The position numbers were made by a program, and so were the translations under genes. DNA of 64,000 nucleotides from Psychrobacillus sp. FSL K6-4046 (lineage in GTDB: Bacteria; Bacillota; Bacilli; Bacillales_A; Planococcaceae): the NCBI RefSeq assembly GCF_038624605.1, contig NZ_CP152020.1:1977312-2041311 (forward strand). The letters are read 5' to 3'. This document shows, one piece after another, positions 17,336 to 26,385 of the stretch. Position 1 is the first letter of the stretch. Every line of letters starts with the position of its first letter. The notes below the pieces were generated by a model. The model was given only the letters and a program-made list of their open reading frames with translations, did not search any database and had not been told where the DNA came from.

Positions 17336-19120
17336 TTATGCTATATCCTCGACTACCCCATTTTGAAGCAGGTACATTTTGTGATATAGACCTTTCTCAT
17401 TCAATAATTGCTGATGTGTGCCTCTTTCTACTATTTCCCCATGGTGAAGAACGAGGATCAATTCTGCATCTTGAATTGTACTTAGACGATGCGCAATAGC
17501 AATAGTCGTTCTTCCTTTACGCATTTTTTCTAAGCTGCTTTGGATGGCAACCTCAGTCTCAGTATCGATATTTGCAGTTGCTTCATCTAAAACAAGGATT
17601 TTAGGATTCGTTGCGATAGTTCTTGCAAACGCTATTAGCTGTCTTTGACCACTCGAGAACGTAGACCCTCTTTCCGACACTTTCTGCTTATATCCATTTG
17701 GTAATTTTTCTATAAACTTATCGGCTTGCACGAATTCAGCTGCTTCTCTCACTTCTTCGTCAGTCAAATCGTGACCGTGAAGTCTTATGTTGCTCTCAAT
17801 ATCCCCATAAAAAAGGAATGGATCTTGTAGCACTAACCCCATCTTGTTTCGAATTTCAGCAGTCTGGAAATCTTTCACAGAGTGCCCGTCAATTTTTATA
17901 TCTCCATGTTCAAATTCATAGAAACGCATAAGTAGATTTATAATTGAGCTTTTCCCGCTTCCTGTATGGCCTACTAATGCTACTGTTTGGCCTGGCTCAG
18001 CAGTAAATGAGATATTCTTTAAGACATCCGTTTTTCCATCATAGGAAAAAGTAACATTTTGAAACTCTATTTTCCCTTTGTCAATCGTAGCTGTTTCCAC
18101 ATTTTTTTGTGTAGGCGCCAAATCACTCTCGTCTAACAGCTTAAATACCCTAGATGCAGCAACAATCGCTAATTGAAAAATCGATAACCTTTGCATCACC
18201 TGGTTGATTGGCTCAAAAAATCTATCTATATAAGTAACAAAAGCATAGATCACCCCAACCTCCACGATATTGTCCATGGAAGTGACTCCAAAGTAGCTGA
18301 GGAGAATAATAATTGCTAAAGCATATACCATATCGATTGCTGGTCGCAGTAACAGGCTGTCTAGCTTTATATTTCTTCTTCCAGCCTTCCAATGTGATTC
18401 GTTGATATCATTGAACTCATCCTGCAACCGATCTTCCTGTCTAAATGCTTGAATCATAGTCATCCCTTGTAAAGACTCTGCCAGCTTTGCATTCAACTGA
18501 CTTAGTCGTTCTCTCAAGTCCTGGTAAACTACCGAGCTGTATCGACGGTAGGTGATGATAATTACAAACAAAATAGGCAGTAAAATGGTAGTAATTAATG
18601 CAAGCTTTACGTTCAGTAAGAACATAGCAATATAGACTCCAATAACTAGGAACCCACTTTGTACAAAGCCTACTAATACACTAACAAACATATCCTTAAT
18701 TGCTTCGGTATCATTGGTAACCCTAGAGACGATGCTACCTGCAGGAGTCTTATCGAAATAACGTATTCCTAGGCGATGGACTTTCGAAAAGACATCAATA
18801 CGCATCTGTTGAATGATTTTTAATGCAATCTCTTGGAACTTTAACAACTGGAAGTAACTTACGAGAACATTTCCAATTTGGATAAATATATATCCCAATG
18901 CCAGACCAACGAGTGGTCCAGTAGGAAATTCTCTTGGTGTTAAATAATTATCCATAAACGTTTTTATTAAATATGGTCCAAGGATATCTCCAGTAACCGT
19001 TAATATTAATAAAAACAATGCAAAAGCAATCATCTTTGTATGTGGTTTTAAGTAGGTCAGCAGTCTTTTAAGAACTAGCCATTGGTCTTTCCCAGTCAGT
19101 GTTGGCTGTTTTTCATTCAT
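17336..19120 (-). CDS. ABC multidrug exporter half-transporter, YheH/BmrD-like subunit
   Basis: 594 residues: six-helix membrane domain (about 30-320) and nucleotide-binding domain (about 355-590). Walker A is GHTGSGKSS, Walker B with catalytic Glu is ILVLDEATANID, the signature loop is the unusual FSSGQRQL, and the H-loop is IAHRLST. Its start overlaps the stop of the upstream half-transporter (TGATG), so translation is coupled. Together they form a heterodimeric exporter in which this subunit supplies the working Walker B and the partner the canonical LSGGQ, as in BmrCD. It is about 80 residues shorter than B. subtilis YheH. Likely exports drugs or lipid-like compounds. Confidence 0.88.
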   Translation of the reverse strand: MNEKQPTLTGKDQWLVLKRLLTYLKPHTKMIAFALFLLILTVTGDILGPYLIKTFMDNYLTPREFPTGPLVGLALGYIFIQIGNVLVSYFQLLKFQEIALKIIQQMRIDVFSKVHRLGIRYFDKTPAGSIVSRVTNDTEAIKDMFVSVLVGFVQSGFLVIGVYIAMFLLNVKLALITTILLPILFVIIITYRRYSSVVYQDLRERLSQLNAKLAESLQGMTMIQAFRQEDRLQDEFNDINESHWKAGRRNIKLDSLLLRPAIDMVYALAIIILLSYFGVTSMDNIVEVGVIYAFVTYIDRFFEPINQVMQRLSIFQLAIVAASRVFKLLDESDLAPTQKNVETATIDKGKIEFQNVTFSYDGKTDVLKNISFTAEPGQTVALVGHTGSGKSSIINLLMRFYEFEHGDIKIDGHSVKDFQTAEIRNKMGLVLQDPFLFYGDIESNIRLHGHDLTDEEVREAAEFVQADKFIEKLPNGYKQKVSERGSTFSSGQRQLIAFARTIATNPKILVLDEATANIDTETEVAIQSSLEKMRKGRTTIAIAHRLSTIQDAELILVLHHGEIVERGTHQQLLNEKGLYHKMYLLQNGVVEDIA

Positions 19121-20874
19121 CAGACATCCCTCCCTTTTTCCACAAGATTCTCTAATTGCTGTAACTGATACATTTCATAATACATCCCTTTTAGTTCCAT
19201 TAGCTCTTCATGCGTCCCTTTTTCTTTAATAGTACCTTCATCCATCACAATAATTTGATGTGCATGCGCAATGGCACTTAAACGATGGGAAGTAATAATA
19301 GTCGTTTCATCTGTACGACTTTTCTTCAATGATTCTAATATTGCTTCCTCTGTTCTCGCATCAACAGCTGAAAGAGAATCATCAAGTATTAGTAATTCTG
19401 GCTTCATCATCAAGGCACGTGCAATTGAAATACGTTGCTTCTGTCCACCTGATAACGATACTCCCCGCTCTCCTACTATCGTGTTATAGCCGTCCGTAAA
19501 TTGAAGGATATCTTCGTGGATATTGGCCAATCTTGCTGCTTCATAGATTTCATCCATCGTTGCATCTGCATTTGCGAACGCTATATTACCAGCAACGGTC
19601 GTAGAGAATAGGAAGTGATCTTGAGGAACATAACCAATCGCCTCTCTCAAAGCTCTCTTCTTATAGGCAACTATGGAATGGTCGCCATACATAATAGTAC
19701 CGCGATACCCCTCAAACTCTCTCATTAACAATTTTAAAATTGCTGTTTTCCCAGAGCCAGTCTTCCCTACAATTCCTAAAGTTTCTCCTTGCTTTAGGGT
19801 AAATTGGATATTGTGCAAAGCAACACGATCGTCACCAGTAAATTTGAAATCTTCAATATTAAATTGAATATCACCTTTAGGCTTATGATCCAATGCTCCT
19901 GCATGGTCATCGATTTCAATTTCTTCCTCTAATATATTTCTTATCCGATCATAGGAAGCTCTTCCACGCTCTACAATATTAAATAGATAGCCAAATGCTA
20001 GCATCGGCCAAACTAGTAATCCTAAATAGGAAGTAAAAGCAAATAGGTCTCCAATACTCATCTCATCAGCTAATATAAAACGTGTTCCAAACACAATAGA
20101 CAAGAAGAAACACATTCCCACGACTAAAGAAATCGTTGGGTCAAATAGAGAATCTACCTTGGCTACATGCATATTTTTAGCGACAACTTCTTTTGATAGA
20201 TTAACAAAATCGTCTGTGTCTTCTTTCTCTTGACCGAATGTTTTAATGACTTTTACCCCGGAAATACTTTCTTGAGCTTTATCATTTAAACTAGAAAAAG
20301 CCTCCTGTGCAAAACGGAAACGTTGGTGGAGCAGCTTTCCATAATAACTAGTAGAAATGGCCATCAATGGTAATGGCAGTAAGGCAATGATTGTCAGCTT
20401 CCAGTTAATCGTAATTGCCATTGCAGCTATAACAAAGCCCCCCGTTGCCAAGGAATCCACCAAGGTTAAAACACCTGATCCAGCCGTCTGTTGTACTGCA
20501 GACAAATCGTTTGTCGCATGAGCCATAAGATCTCCAACCCGTTTTTTCTGGTAAAAGGAAGGAGCCATTTTGGTGAAATGATTAAATAGTTTTTCTCTCA
20601 ATAACCTAGCGAGATAAATAGAAGAACCAAAAATCATAATACGCCAGTAATAACGTAGAACATACATCCCTATTGCTGCTAAGGCTAAAATAGTAAGCCA
20701 TTTAAATAAAAACTCGTTAGTAAGTGTCCCCGCATGAATCTCGTCTACTACTAACCCAATAATCTTTGGTGGAAAAAGCTGCAAAAATGCAACAAATAGA
20801 AGCATTAAAACGCCAAATAAATATTGCTTTTTCCTTTGTTTAAAATACCAGCCCAACTCCAAGAATACTTTCAC
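19120..20874 (-). CDS. ABC multidrug exporter half-transporter, YheI/BmrC-like subunit (degenerate ATP site)
   Basis: 584 residues: membrane domain, then a nucleotide-binding domain with Walker A GKTGSGKTA, canonical signature LSGGQKQR and Walker B LLILDDSLSAVD, where Asp replaces the catalytic Glu. With the FSSGQ of its partner this makes one degenerate ATP site, the mark of BmrCD-type heterodimers. The start is GTG with GGGGGA upstream. The first 120 bases upstream were checked for a BmrB-like attenuator peptide and none was found. First gene of a two-gene operon. Confidence 0.88.
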   Translation of the reverse strand: MKVFLELGWYFKQRKKQYLFGVLMLLFVAFLQLFPPKIIGLVVDEIHAGTLTNEFLFKWLTILALAAIGMYVLRYYWRIMIFGSSIYLARLLREKLFNHFTKMAPSFYQKKRVGDLMAHATNDLSAVQQTAGSGVLTLVDSLATGGFVIAAMAITINWKLTIIALLPLPLMAISTSYYGKLLHQRFRFAQEAFSSLNDKAQESISGVKVIKTFGQEKEDTDDFVNLSKEVVAKNMHVAKVDSLFDPTISLVVGMCFFLSIVFGTRFILADEMSIGDLFAFTSYLGLLVWPMLAFGYLFNIVERGRASYDRIRNILEEEIEIDDHAGALDHKPKGDIQFNIEDFKFTGDDRVALHNIQFTLKQGETLGIVGKTGSGKTAILKLLMREFEGYRGTIMYGDHSIVAYKKRALREAIGYVPQDHFLFSTTVAGNIAFANADATMDEIYEAARLANIHEDILQFTDGYNTIVGERGVSLSGGQKQRISIARALMMKPELLILDDSLSAVDARTEEAILESLKKSRTDETTIITSHRLSAIAHAHQIIVMDEGTIKEKGTHEELMELKGMYYEMYQLQQLENLVEKGRDV

Positions 20875-21030
20875 TATATTTCCCCCATATTACAAATTAA
20901 GACTTTACTAGTTTAGCAAATGTTTGAACATTACGAAAGATGGAAAAACAAAATAATTCGGAAACAGAAATATTTTATTAGATAATATCAATTGTGTTCG
21001 TACAAGAAATTATAACTATGATACATTTAA

Positions 21031-21446
21031 CAAGAAAAGCGCAATCGCCTGTCTCTGCCCCGACAGGCAAATGGGAAAAAGCGAGGAGGCAGTTCCTCAG
21101 CCACCGGAGCTTTTATCCATTTGACCCGAGGGGCAAGGCGATGAAGCTAGACATCAAGAAAAGTGCAAGCGCCTATGTCTGCCCCGACAGGCAAATGGAG
21201 AAAAGCGAGGAGGCCGTTCCTCAGCCACCGGAGCTTTTATCCATTTGACCCCGAGGGGCAAGGCGATGAAGCTAGACATCAAGAAAAGCATAATCGCCTG
21301 TCACTGCCCCGACAGGCAAATGAAGAAAAGCGAGGAGGCAGTTCCTCAGCCACCGGAGCTTTTATCCATTTGACCCGAGGGGCAAGGCGATGGAGCTAGA
21401 CATCAATTTAACGACAGGTTCACAATTTTATAATTTCCTAAACAAT
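21031..21446 (+). repeat. Repeat family B, three tandem units plus tail (B2)
   Basis: Units begin with CAAGAAAAG at 21031, 21155 and 21280 (spacing 124 and 125 bp) and end GCTAGACATCA; the last is followed by the family tail ending AATTTCCTAAACAATAAAA. Each unit contains GCCTGTC...GACAGGC-type and nested AAATGG/CCATTT, AAAAGC/GCTTTT and GAGGA/TCCTC pairings. It accounts for most of the 600-bp gap between the exporter and the dehydrogenase gene; the reading frames in it are artefacts. Confidence 0.9.
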
Positions 21447-21473
21447 AAAAAAACATAGGAAGGCGGCATTAAA

Positions 21474-22220
21474 ATGTTCGATGACAAGGTAGTAATCATT
21501 ACTGGAGCAGCTCAGGGTATTGGCAGAGGAGTTGCGCAAGTTTACGCAGAGAACGGTGCTCACGTGATTTTAGCTGATAGCAATGAATCGCTTGGTAGAG
21601 AAACGGAGGAGTCTCTTTTACAGCAGGGGTACTCTTGTCTTTTTATAAAAACGGATGTCCGAGTGGAAAAAGACGTTATAAATCTAATGGAACAAACTAC
21701 TAAAGAATTCGGAACGATTGACATACTGATTAACAATGCAGGGAAATTTCAACCGAGCTCGCCTTACGACTTATCGTTGGATGAGTGGGATGACGTCATT
21801 CATACAAATTTACGAAGTGTTTTCCTTTGTAGTCGTGAAGCAGCCAAAATTATGAGAACTAATGAGTACGGTGGCTCCATCGTATCGATGGCTTCTACAA
21901 GAGCTTTTATGTCCGAGCCCAACTCCGAGTCCTATGCTGCTACTAAAGGCGGCATTATTTCACTGTCCCATTCCTTAGCAAGTTCATTAGCTAAGGACAA
22001 TATTACAGTTAATTGTATATCTCCCGGATGGATTGAAACTGGGGATTATAATGACCTCCGGGAGGTAGACCATGCTCAGCATTTCTCGGGTCGTGTAGGA
22101 AAACCAAGTGATATCGCTAAGGCCTGTCTATATTTGACGGATCCTTCTAACAACTTTGTAACAGGCACAAATGTAACAATTGACGGCGGCATGACAAAAA
22201 AGATGATCTATGAGGCATGA
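21474..22220 (+). CDS. Short-chain dehydrogenase/reductase (classical SDR)
   Basis: 248 residues with the whole classical SDR pattern: cofactor motif TGAAQGIG (10-17), D61-V, NNAG (87-90), catalytic S141, Y154 and K158 (YAATK), and the C-terminal TIDGGMTKKM. A36-D-S after the second strand (HVILADSN) suggests preference for NAD(H). The substrate is unknown; FabG-like reductases and glucose-dehydrogenase-like enzymes share this form. GGAAGGCGG ribosome site. Single gene with its own terminator; the repeat B2 tail ends 27 bases upstream. Confidence 0.9.
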   Translation: MFDDKVVIITGAAQGIGRGVAQVYAENGAHVILADSNESLGRETEESLLQQGYSCLFIKTDVRVEKDVINLMEQTTKEFGTIDILINNAGKFQPSSPYDLSLDEWDDVIHTNLRSVFLCSREAAKIMRTNEYGGSIVSMASTRAFMSEPNSESYAATKGGIISLSHSLASSLAKDNITVNCISPGWIETGDYNDLREVDHAQHFSGRVGKPSDIAKACLYLTDPSNNFVTGTNVTIDGGMTKKMIYEA

Positions 22221-22240
22221 GTCCCTCTTCTAAACTAAGA

Positions 22241-22290
22241 AAATCCTTTCATTCTTTTATATAAGAGGGTGAAAGGATTTTTATATTTTT
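22241..22290 (+). terminator. Terminator after the SDR gene
   Basis: AAATCCTTTCA (22241-22251) pairs with TGAAAGGATTT (22270-22280), followed by TTTATATTTTTTT. Confidence 0.85.
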
Positions 22291-22402
22291 TTATATTATT
22301 TGAGGATTACACTAGGAACTGACTTCACTATTAATTGTAGGTGCGTTAAGCTACTGATCTGTAAAAGTTATTATGTATAGATTGCTTAGCGCTGATCGGG
22401 AA

Positions 22403-22912
22403 TCAAATATGTCCACCTATTAACGTATAATGAACGAACTCTATACTTTCTCCGGCTATGTAAAATTCCTTAGCTTGGACCTTTTGAAATCCGTTTTTCT
22501 CTAAAACCTTTTGTGAAGCGATGTTATTAGCTGTGGTTTTAGCATTCACTTGATTAATTTCTTCCCATGAAATGGTTTGTAGCAACACTGCTACTGCTAG
22601 ACTAGCAATCCCTTTCCCTGTGTGCTCTGCTCCAATTCTGTAGCCCAAATCCGCCTTTTTTTGTTGTTTGTCAATATCTATTAAATTAATACGCCCTATT
22701 ATAGATTCGGATTCCTTGATGAGAAAAAAATAGGATTCTCCCCTTGCTTGTTCCTCTTACAAAGCAATATTCTTCCTCATAAATATTTCGTGATGATAGT
22801 AATCTCCTCCCCTTGAAGGTACGGTCTGTTCAAAATAAGTCCTGTTTTTGGATTCAAAAAGATAGAGCTCTTCTATATCCTCCATCTTTAGCCTTTCAAT
22901 ACTAATGTTCAT
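22403..22912 (-). pseudogene. GNAT acetyltransferase gene interrupted by one in-frame stop
   Basis: Reading from ATG 22910-22912 gives 169 codons in one frame, with a single TAA at codon 52 (22757-22759). Before it: MNISIERLKMEDIEELYLFE; after it, EEQARGESYFFLIKESES, IIGRINLIDI, and ADLGYRIGAEHTGKGIA, a normal RimJ-type acetyl-CoA loop. Everything else of the family is intact, so this is a recent nonsense mutation, a sequencing error or a stop that is read through. The downstream part could also be made alone from an internal TTG. Confidence 0.85.
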
Positions 22913-22943
22913 TTAAAAAATCCCTCTTTCTGAAGACGAGCTA

Positions 22944-23342
22944 TTAATTACTTTGATTCTTATTCAACAACTGTATTCGCTCTTTTTCTTCCTGTTTATC
23001 CATGTATTCAAAAAAGCCAATTTGGTTTTCCCATGGATCCATAAAAGTAGCCCATTTGGCCCCAACTTCTTCCCTCGAGTGAATTTCGAAGTATTCTACA
23101 CAAAGTTCCTTCATCACTCGTTCACGTTCTGCTTCCAAATCCTTCACAGCTAAACGCAATGGACCGCTCCCCTTTGCTGGAACGCCTACTGAAAGTTGAA
23201 GCCAACACCCTGAGATTACTTCCCATTCCACAAACCCATCATGTGGAATAAGCTCTGCCTCTCTTTTTAATAACGTTTTATACCATTGAAGACCTTTTTG
23301 GAAATCGGATACTCTTATCTGGACCGTCATTTCAAAAAACAT
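22944..23342 (-). CDS. VOC superfamily (glyoxalase-like) protein
   Basis: 132 residues with two beta-alpha-beta-beta-beta halves: MFFEMTVQIRVSDFQKGLQWYKTLL and GSGPLRLAVKDLEAERE, ending ATFMDPWENQIGFFEY. The DPWENQIGF motif is typical of VOC dioxygenase/glyoxalase relatives and contains the usual C-terminal Asn/Glu region, but the N-terminal His ligand position is not obvious. Enzymatic role unknown. It is 32 bases upstream of the broken GNAT gene and follows another GNAT gene on the same strand, so it may belong to a small accessory cluster. Confidence 0.8.
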   Translation of the reverse strand: MFFEMTVQIRVSDFQKGLQWYKTLLKREAELIPHDGFVEWEVISGCWLQLSVGVPAKGSGPLRLAVKDLEAERERVMKELCVEYFEIHSREEVGAKWATFMDPWENQIGFFEYMDKQEEKERIQLLNKNQSN

Positions 23343-23420
23343 TAGCTTTCCTCCGTTATTTAACTTGATTGTATATTGGTTTTTGTCTCCTGCTTCATAC
23401 GTTTATTATGCTTAGACACA

Positions 23421-23852
23421 CTATCTCGTTTGATGAACAAGGATCTTTTCTTCCCACACACACAAGAACCGCTCTACCCCAGGATACTTTTCACCAAGAC
23501 TCGAATCAGTAAATCCACATCGCCGATAAAAACCTACCGATTCACAGTCTGTTTCCGCGGTTAATCGATGAAGCCCTAACTCCTGCACGACATAATCTAG
23601 CATCCTGCTTCCTAGCTTTTGTTTTCGACTATCTGGGGTAACTGCTATATGCTTTATTTCTGCATGATGTCTCTCTATCATTTCTATTCCTATACATGCA
23701 ACATAGACGTCATTGGTTTTCCAGCCATAAAGCGTTCTTGTTTCTATTTGTTGATAAGCATTATATTCTTCTATTACTTTGTCCGTTGACGTGGCAAGCT
23801 CTAGTAACTTAAAAATATGTATGTCTATTTGGTTTTCTACAATTTCATTCAA
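23421..23852 (-). CDS. GNAT family acetyltransferase
   Basis: 143 residues. The core HAEIKHIAVTPDSRKQKLGSRMLDYV is the acetyl-CoA-binding strand, loop and helix; GLHRLTAETDCESVGFYRRCGF is the C-terminal half, as in amino-acid-type acetyltransferases such as YjcK or PhnO relatives. A Lys (KQKLG) replaces the commoner Gly in the loop (normally RGxG), which could weaken CoA binding. The acceptor is unknown. Start ATG 23850-23852; no strong ribosome site is visible. Confidence 0.8.
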   Translation of the reverse strand: MNEIVENQIDIHIFKLLELATSTDKVIEEYNAYQQIETRTLYGWKTNDVYVACIGIEMIERHHAEIKHIAVTPDSRKQKLGSRMLDYVVQELGLHRLTAETDCESVGFYRRCGFTDSSLGEKYPGVERFLCVWEEKILVHQTR

Positions 23853-23909
23853 CTAAATATCTCCCCCTTCCTGTCTATCCATTGCTCTGAAATAATGATA
23901 AAAATACTA

Positions 23910-24191
23910 CTATCTTTTACTTTTTTGCATGATTACGAAGCAATTGATCCATGTGAGAATAGGTACGGATAACAGGATAATTAAAGAGCTATTTGTGAGC
24001 TTCAAAAATACTTTAGCATCCATTGCATACAAATTAGCCGCAGCTATTCCTAAAAAGCACACATTTACTATACAGCTTGTCAGCATAGCCTTCCGTCGAC
24101 CCCACCTTTTTAACACAAACAAGGATAAGGAAGTTGAAACTATAAAGGTTATTACTATTATTATCGCGACAATTACATACAGAGCTTTCAC
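23910..24191 (-). CDS. Hypothetical small membrane protein
   Basis: 93 residues with three predicted membrane helices (LYVIVAIIIVITFIVSTSLS; AMLTSCIVNVCFLGIAAANL; SLIILLSVPILTWINCFVIM), split by a basic loop KRWGRRK. No family was recognised. The start is unclear: the frame opens with TAG GGG GTG AAA GCT CTG, and the AGGGGG lies right against the GTG, so CTG at 24182 is possible. It sits between an accessory GNAT gene and a truncated repeat B. Confidence 0.5.
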   Translation of the reverse strand: MKALYVIVAIIIVITFIVSTSLSLFVLKRWGRRKAMLTSCIVNVCFLGIAAANLYAMDAKVFLKLTNSSLIILLSVPILTWINCFVIMQKSKR

Positions 24192-24303
24192 CCCCTAGTT
24201 TTAATAATTCTTTGTTTATGTGCAAAATACCTTCCTTATCCTCAAAGACTTTCATTGTGTTTAACGCCGTTTAAGTCCAATTTCTCGCAATCCCCAATCA
24301 AAA

Positions 24304-24347
24304 CAAGAAAAGCGCAGGCGCCTATCACTACCCCCACATGCAAATGG
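24304..24347 (+). repeat. Truncated repeat family B fragment (B3)
   Basis: CAAGAAAAGCGCAGGCGCCT followed by a mutated version of the first hairpin; only the first 40-45 bases of a unit remain. Confidence 0.7.
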
Positions 24348-24466
24348 GGAAGTATTAGTAGGTTTAAAACCTTCTTAAAAACAGCGTTAACTGAAAACTC
24401 GAATTGGGAAATAGATTCAATTTATGAAATAATAGATTTATATTAATTTATAAAGGAATGATGATA

Positions 24467-24901
24467 ATGTACATAGAAAAGATTGCATCTGATGCTTCAT
24501 TACAAGAAGCTTTTGACATCAGAAAAAGTGTGTTTGTTGAAGAGCAGGGTGTTCCTTTAGAGGATGAATTTGACCAATTCGATCGATTGGATGGTCCGTG
24601 CCAGCATATTTTAGTGTCTATCGATCATAAAGCAGTAGGCACGGGTCGTATTCGAGCGGTCGATGGAGTAGGAAAGCTAGAACGCATCTGCATTTTAGAG
24701 CCATTCCGTAAACTCGGATTAGGAAAAGTCATTATCCATTCCCTAGAGGAAATAGCGAAGGATATGAGTCTTTCTAAGGTTAAGCTTCACGGTCAAACGC
24801 ACGCCGAGGGCTTCTACGCGAAACTTGGTTATCACACAGCCTCCGATCCTTTCATGGAGGATGGTATTCCCCACCTTTTAATGACCAAACAGTTAAATTA
24901 A
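24467..24901 (+). CDS. GNAT family acetyltransferase (YjcF-like)
   Basis: 144 residues. The part DIRKSVFVEEQGVPLEDEFDQ with VGTGRIRAVDGVGKLERICI and PFRKLGLGKVIIHSLEEIA is typical of the YjcF/ElaA-like group; HGQTHAEGFYAKLGYHTASDPF ends the fold. The acceptor is unknown. Of three nearby in-frame starts, ATG 24467 is chosen because AAAGGA lies 9 bases upstream; the others overlap that site. It is followed by a bidirectional terminator. Confidence 0.85.
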   Translation: MYIEKIASDASLQEAFDIRKSVFVEEQGVPLEDEFDQFDRLDGPCQHILVSIDHKAVGTGRIRAVDGVGKLERICILEPFRKLGLGKVIIHSLEEIAKDMSLSKVKLHGQTHAEGFYAKLGYHTASDPFMEDGIPHLLMTKQLN

Positions 24902-24943
24902 TTAGCTATGTTAAAGGTAAAGGTTGATTTTAAATACACATAA

Positions 24944-24977
24944 AAAATGAGCTAGGATATTTCCTCCTGGCTCATTT
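24944..24977. terminator. Bidirectional terminator between GNAT and MFS genes
   Basis: AAAATGAGCTAGGA and TCCTGGCTCATTTT pair around a 7-base loop, with A/T tracts on both sides. Confidence 0.8.
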
Positions 24978-25040
24978 TGCTTTGATATTGATTTTTTATT
25001 AAGCACCTCGTTAGTTCAACAAAAAGACTTTATTCGGAGG

Positions 25041-26207
25041 TCATGTATCTGAAACAGCTGATGCCTTTTTTGTTTCTTTGACTTTTTGGGTACTAAGGAC
25101 AAAACTAAGAACTGCTGCAATGCTACAAACATACGGAAGGAAAGAGTATCCCCATTTAGAAATGACAAAACCACCAATCATTGAGCCAAGGGTAATACCA
25201 ATATACAAAGCGGTATTATTCCACGCCATGACAATTCCTCGTTCGTTTGAATATTCAACCGCTAATCTTGCTTGGTATGAAGTAAATCCTGCATACCCAA
25301 CTAAAGCCCATAAGAACAAGAAGAAATAGATCCAATCATCTGATGTGAAGAATATACCTAAACAAACAAATATTAGAGTCAAGAACATGAGCGTAACTTT
25401 CGATATATTCCTTTCTCCAAAGTTATCTGTTAATTGTCCACTTATAAGACTTCCTAAAACAGCTCCGATACCATAAAAAGTTATAGCTAATGCGATTTCT
25501 GTTGATGAGAATCTATTTTCAGAATAAAGAGAAGCTCCTAAGTAAACATAAAGAGCATACATTGAAATCGCCCAAAAGGTTGTAACACTTACCGAACCAA
25601 GTATTCTTAGCAAATTTCCTTCTAATAGATTCCTTGTTAAATAGATTCTAGGAACATATTTCCAGGTGTTGAAATTTACTACTGCCAATATAGCTCCTAT
25701 AACAGCCATTATAACAAATACTGAACGCCAACCGAGAAAATGCTCTAATAACATACCGAATGGAGCTCCTGCCCAAAGAGCTGTTAAGTGTCCTGAAACA
25801 ACAATCGAAAGCCATGTCCCTGTCCGATTTGGTGGTGCAGTATCTCCAATGATTGCGTAAATCAAAGGAGTAATTGAAGCAACAGATAAACCAGCTAAAA
25901 CACGACTAACAATTAACCAAAAAAATGAAGGAGCAAAAGCAGTTAGTATGTTAGAAATGACGAACAACAATAAGCCAAATGTAATTAATGGTCTCCGTCC
26001 ATTTTTATCTGAAAGCCATCCAAAGAAAGGAGCGGAAAAAGCATATGTGACTGCAAAAACTGTTACCATCCATCCAGTCATCGCTGAACTAACATTATAG
26101 GCTTCCGAAATGAACGGTAGTAAAGGAGATACTACAAATAAGTCAATACCCATTAAAAACAATGTTATCCAACCAACACTTAAACCTACCTTCCCACTAA
26201 ACTCCAT
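25041..26207 (-). CDS. MFS transporter (DHA1-type drug exporter-like)
   Basis: 388 residues and 12 predicted membrane helices. The loop 2-3 motif GWLSDKNGRRPLI is the standard MFS signature, and VLAGLSVASITPLIYAIIGD is typical of drug:H+ antiporter family 1. Probable role is proton-driven export of a small compound; the substrate is unknown. The start is ATG 26205-26207 (MEFSGKVGLS) behind GGGGGATGTA; the ATG four codons upstream overlaps that site. An IS3-family element ends 93 bases upstream and may have replaced or altered its promoter. Confidence 0.87.
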   Translation of the reverse strand: MEFSGKVGLSVGWITLFLMGIDLFVVSPLLPFISEAYNVSSAMTGWMVTVFAVTYAFSAPFFGWLSDKNGRRPLITFGLLLFVISNILTAFAPSFFWLIVSRVLAGLSVASITPLIYAIIGDTAPPNRTGTWLSIVVSGHLTALWAGAPFGMLLEHFLGWRSVFVIMAVIGAILAVVNFNTWKYVPRIYLTRNLLEGNLLRILGSVSVTTFWAISMYALYVYLGASLYSENRFSSTEIALAITFYGIGAVLGSLISGQLTDNFGERNISKVTLMFLTLIFVCLGIFFTSDDWIYFFLFLWALVGYAGFTSYQARLAVEYSNERGIVMAWNNTALYIGITLGSMIGGFVISKWGYSFLPYVCSIAAVLSFVLSTQKVKETKKASAVSDT

Positions 26208-26385
26208 TACATCCCCCATTTATAATTATTGTTACATGTATATTCTTTAAAGCTATAAAAAGGACCTCTTGTTCAACTAAACCGCTGCGTTAGCTTAAGT
26301 GTAACATTCACCCCCTCTGTTAGGATAGAAGTCGTACGAGGCTAACGTGATATGATTAAGTAAAATACACGGAGGTCGATCGTTA

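Noticed and set aside
20875-20993. BmrB-like attenuator peptide before the ABC exporter
   Set aside because: No small ORF with ribosome site and no terminator was found in the leader.
21163-21399. 78- and 84-residue ORFs in the exporter-SDR gap
   Set aside because: They read through repeat family B units and translate only the repeats.
24034-24255. 73-residue ORF antisense to the small membrane protein
   Set aside because: No ribosome site and it overlaps the better-supported frame at 23910-24191.
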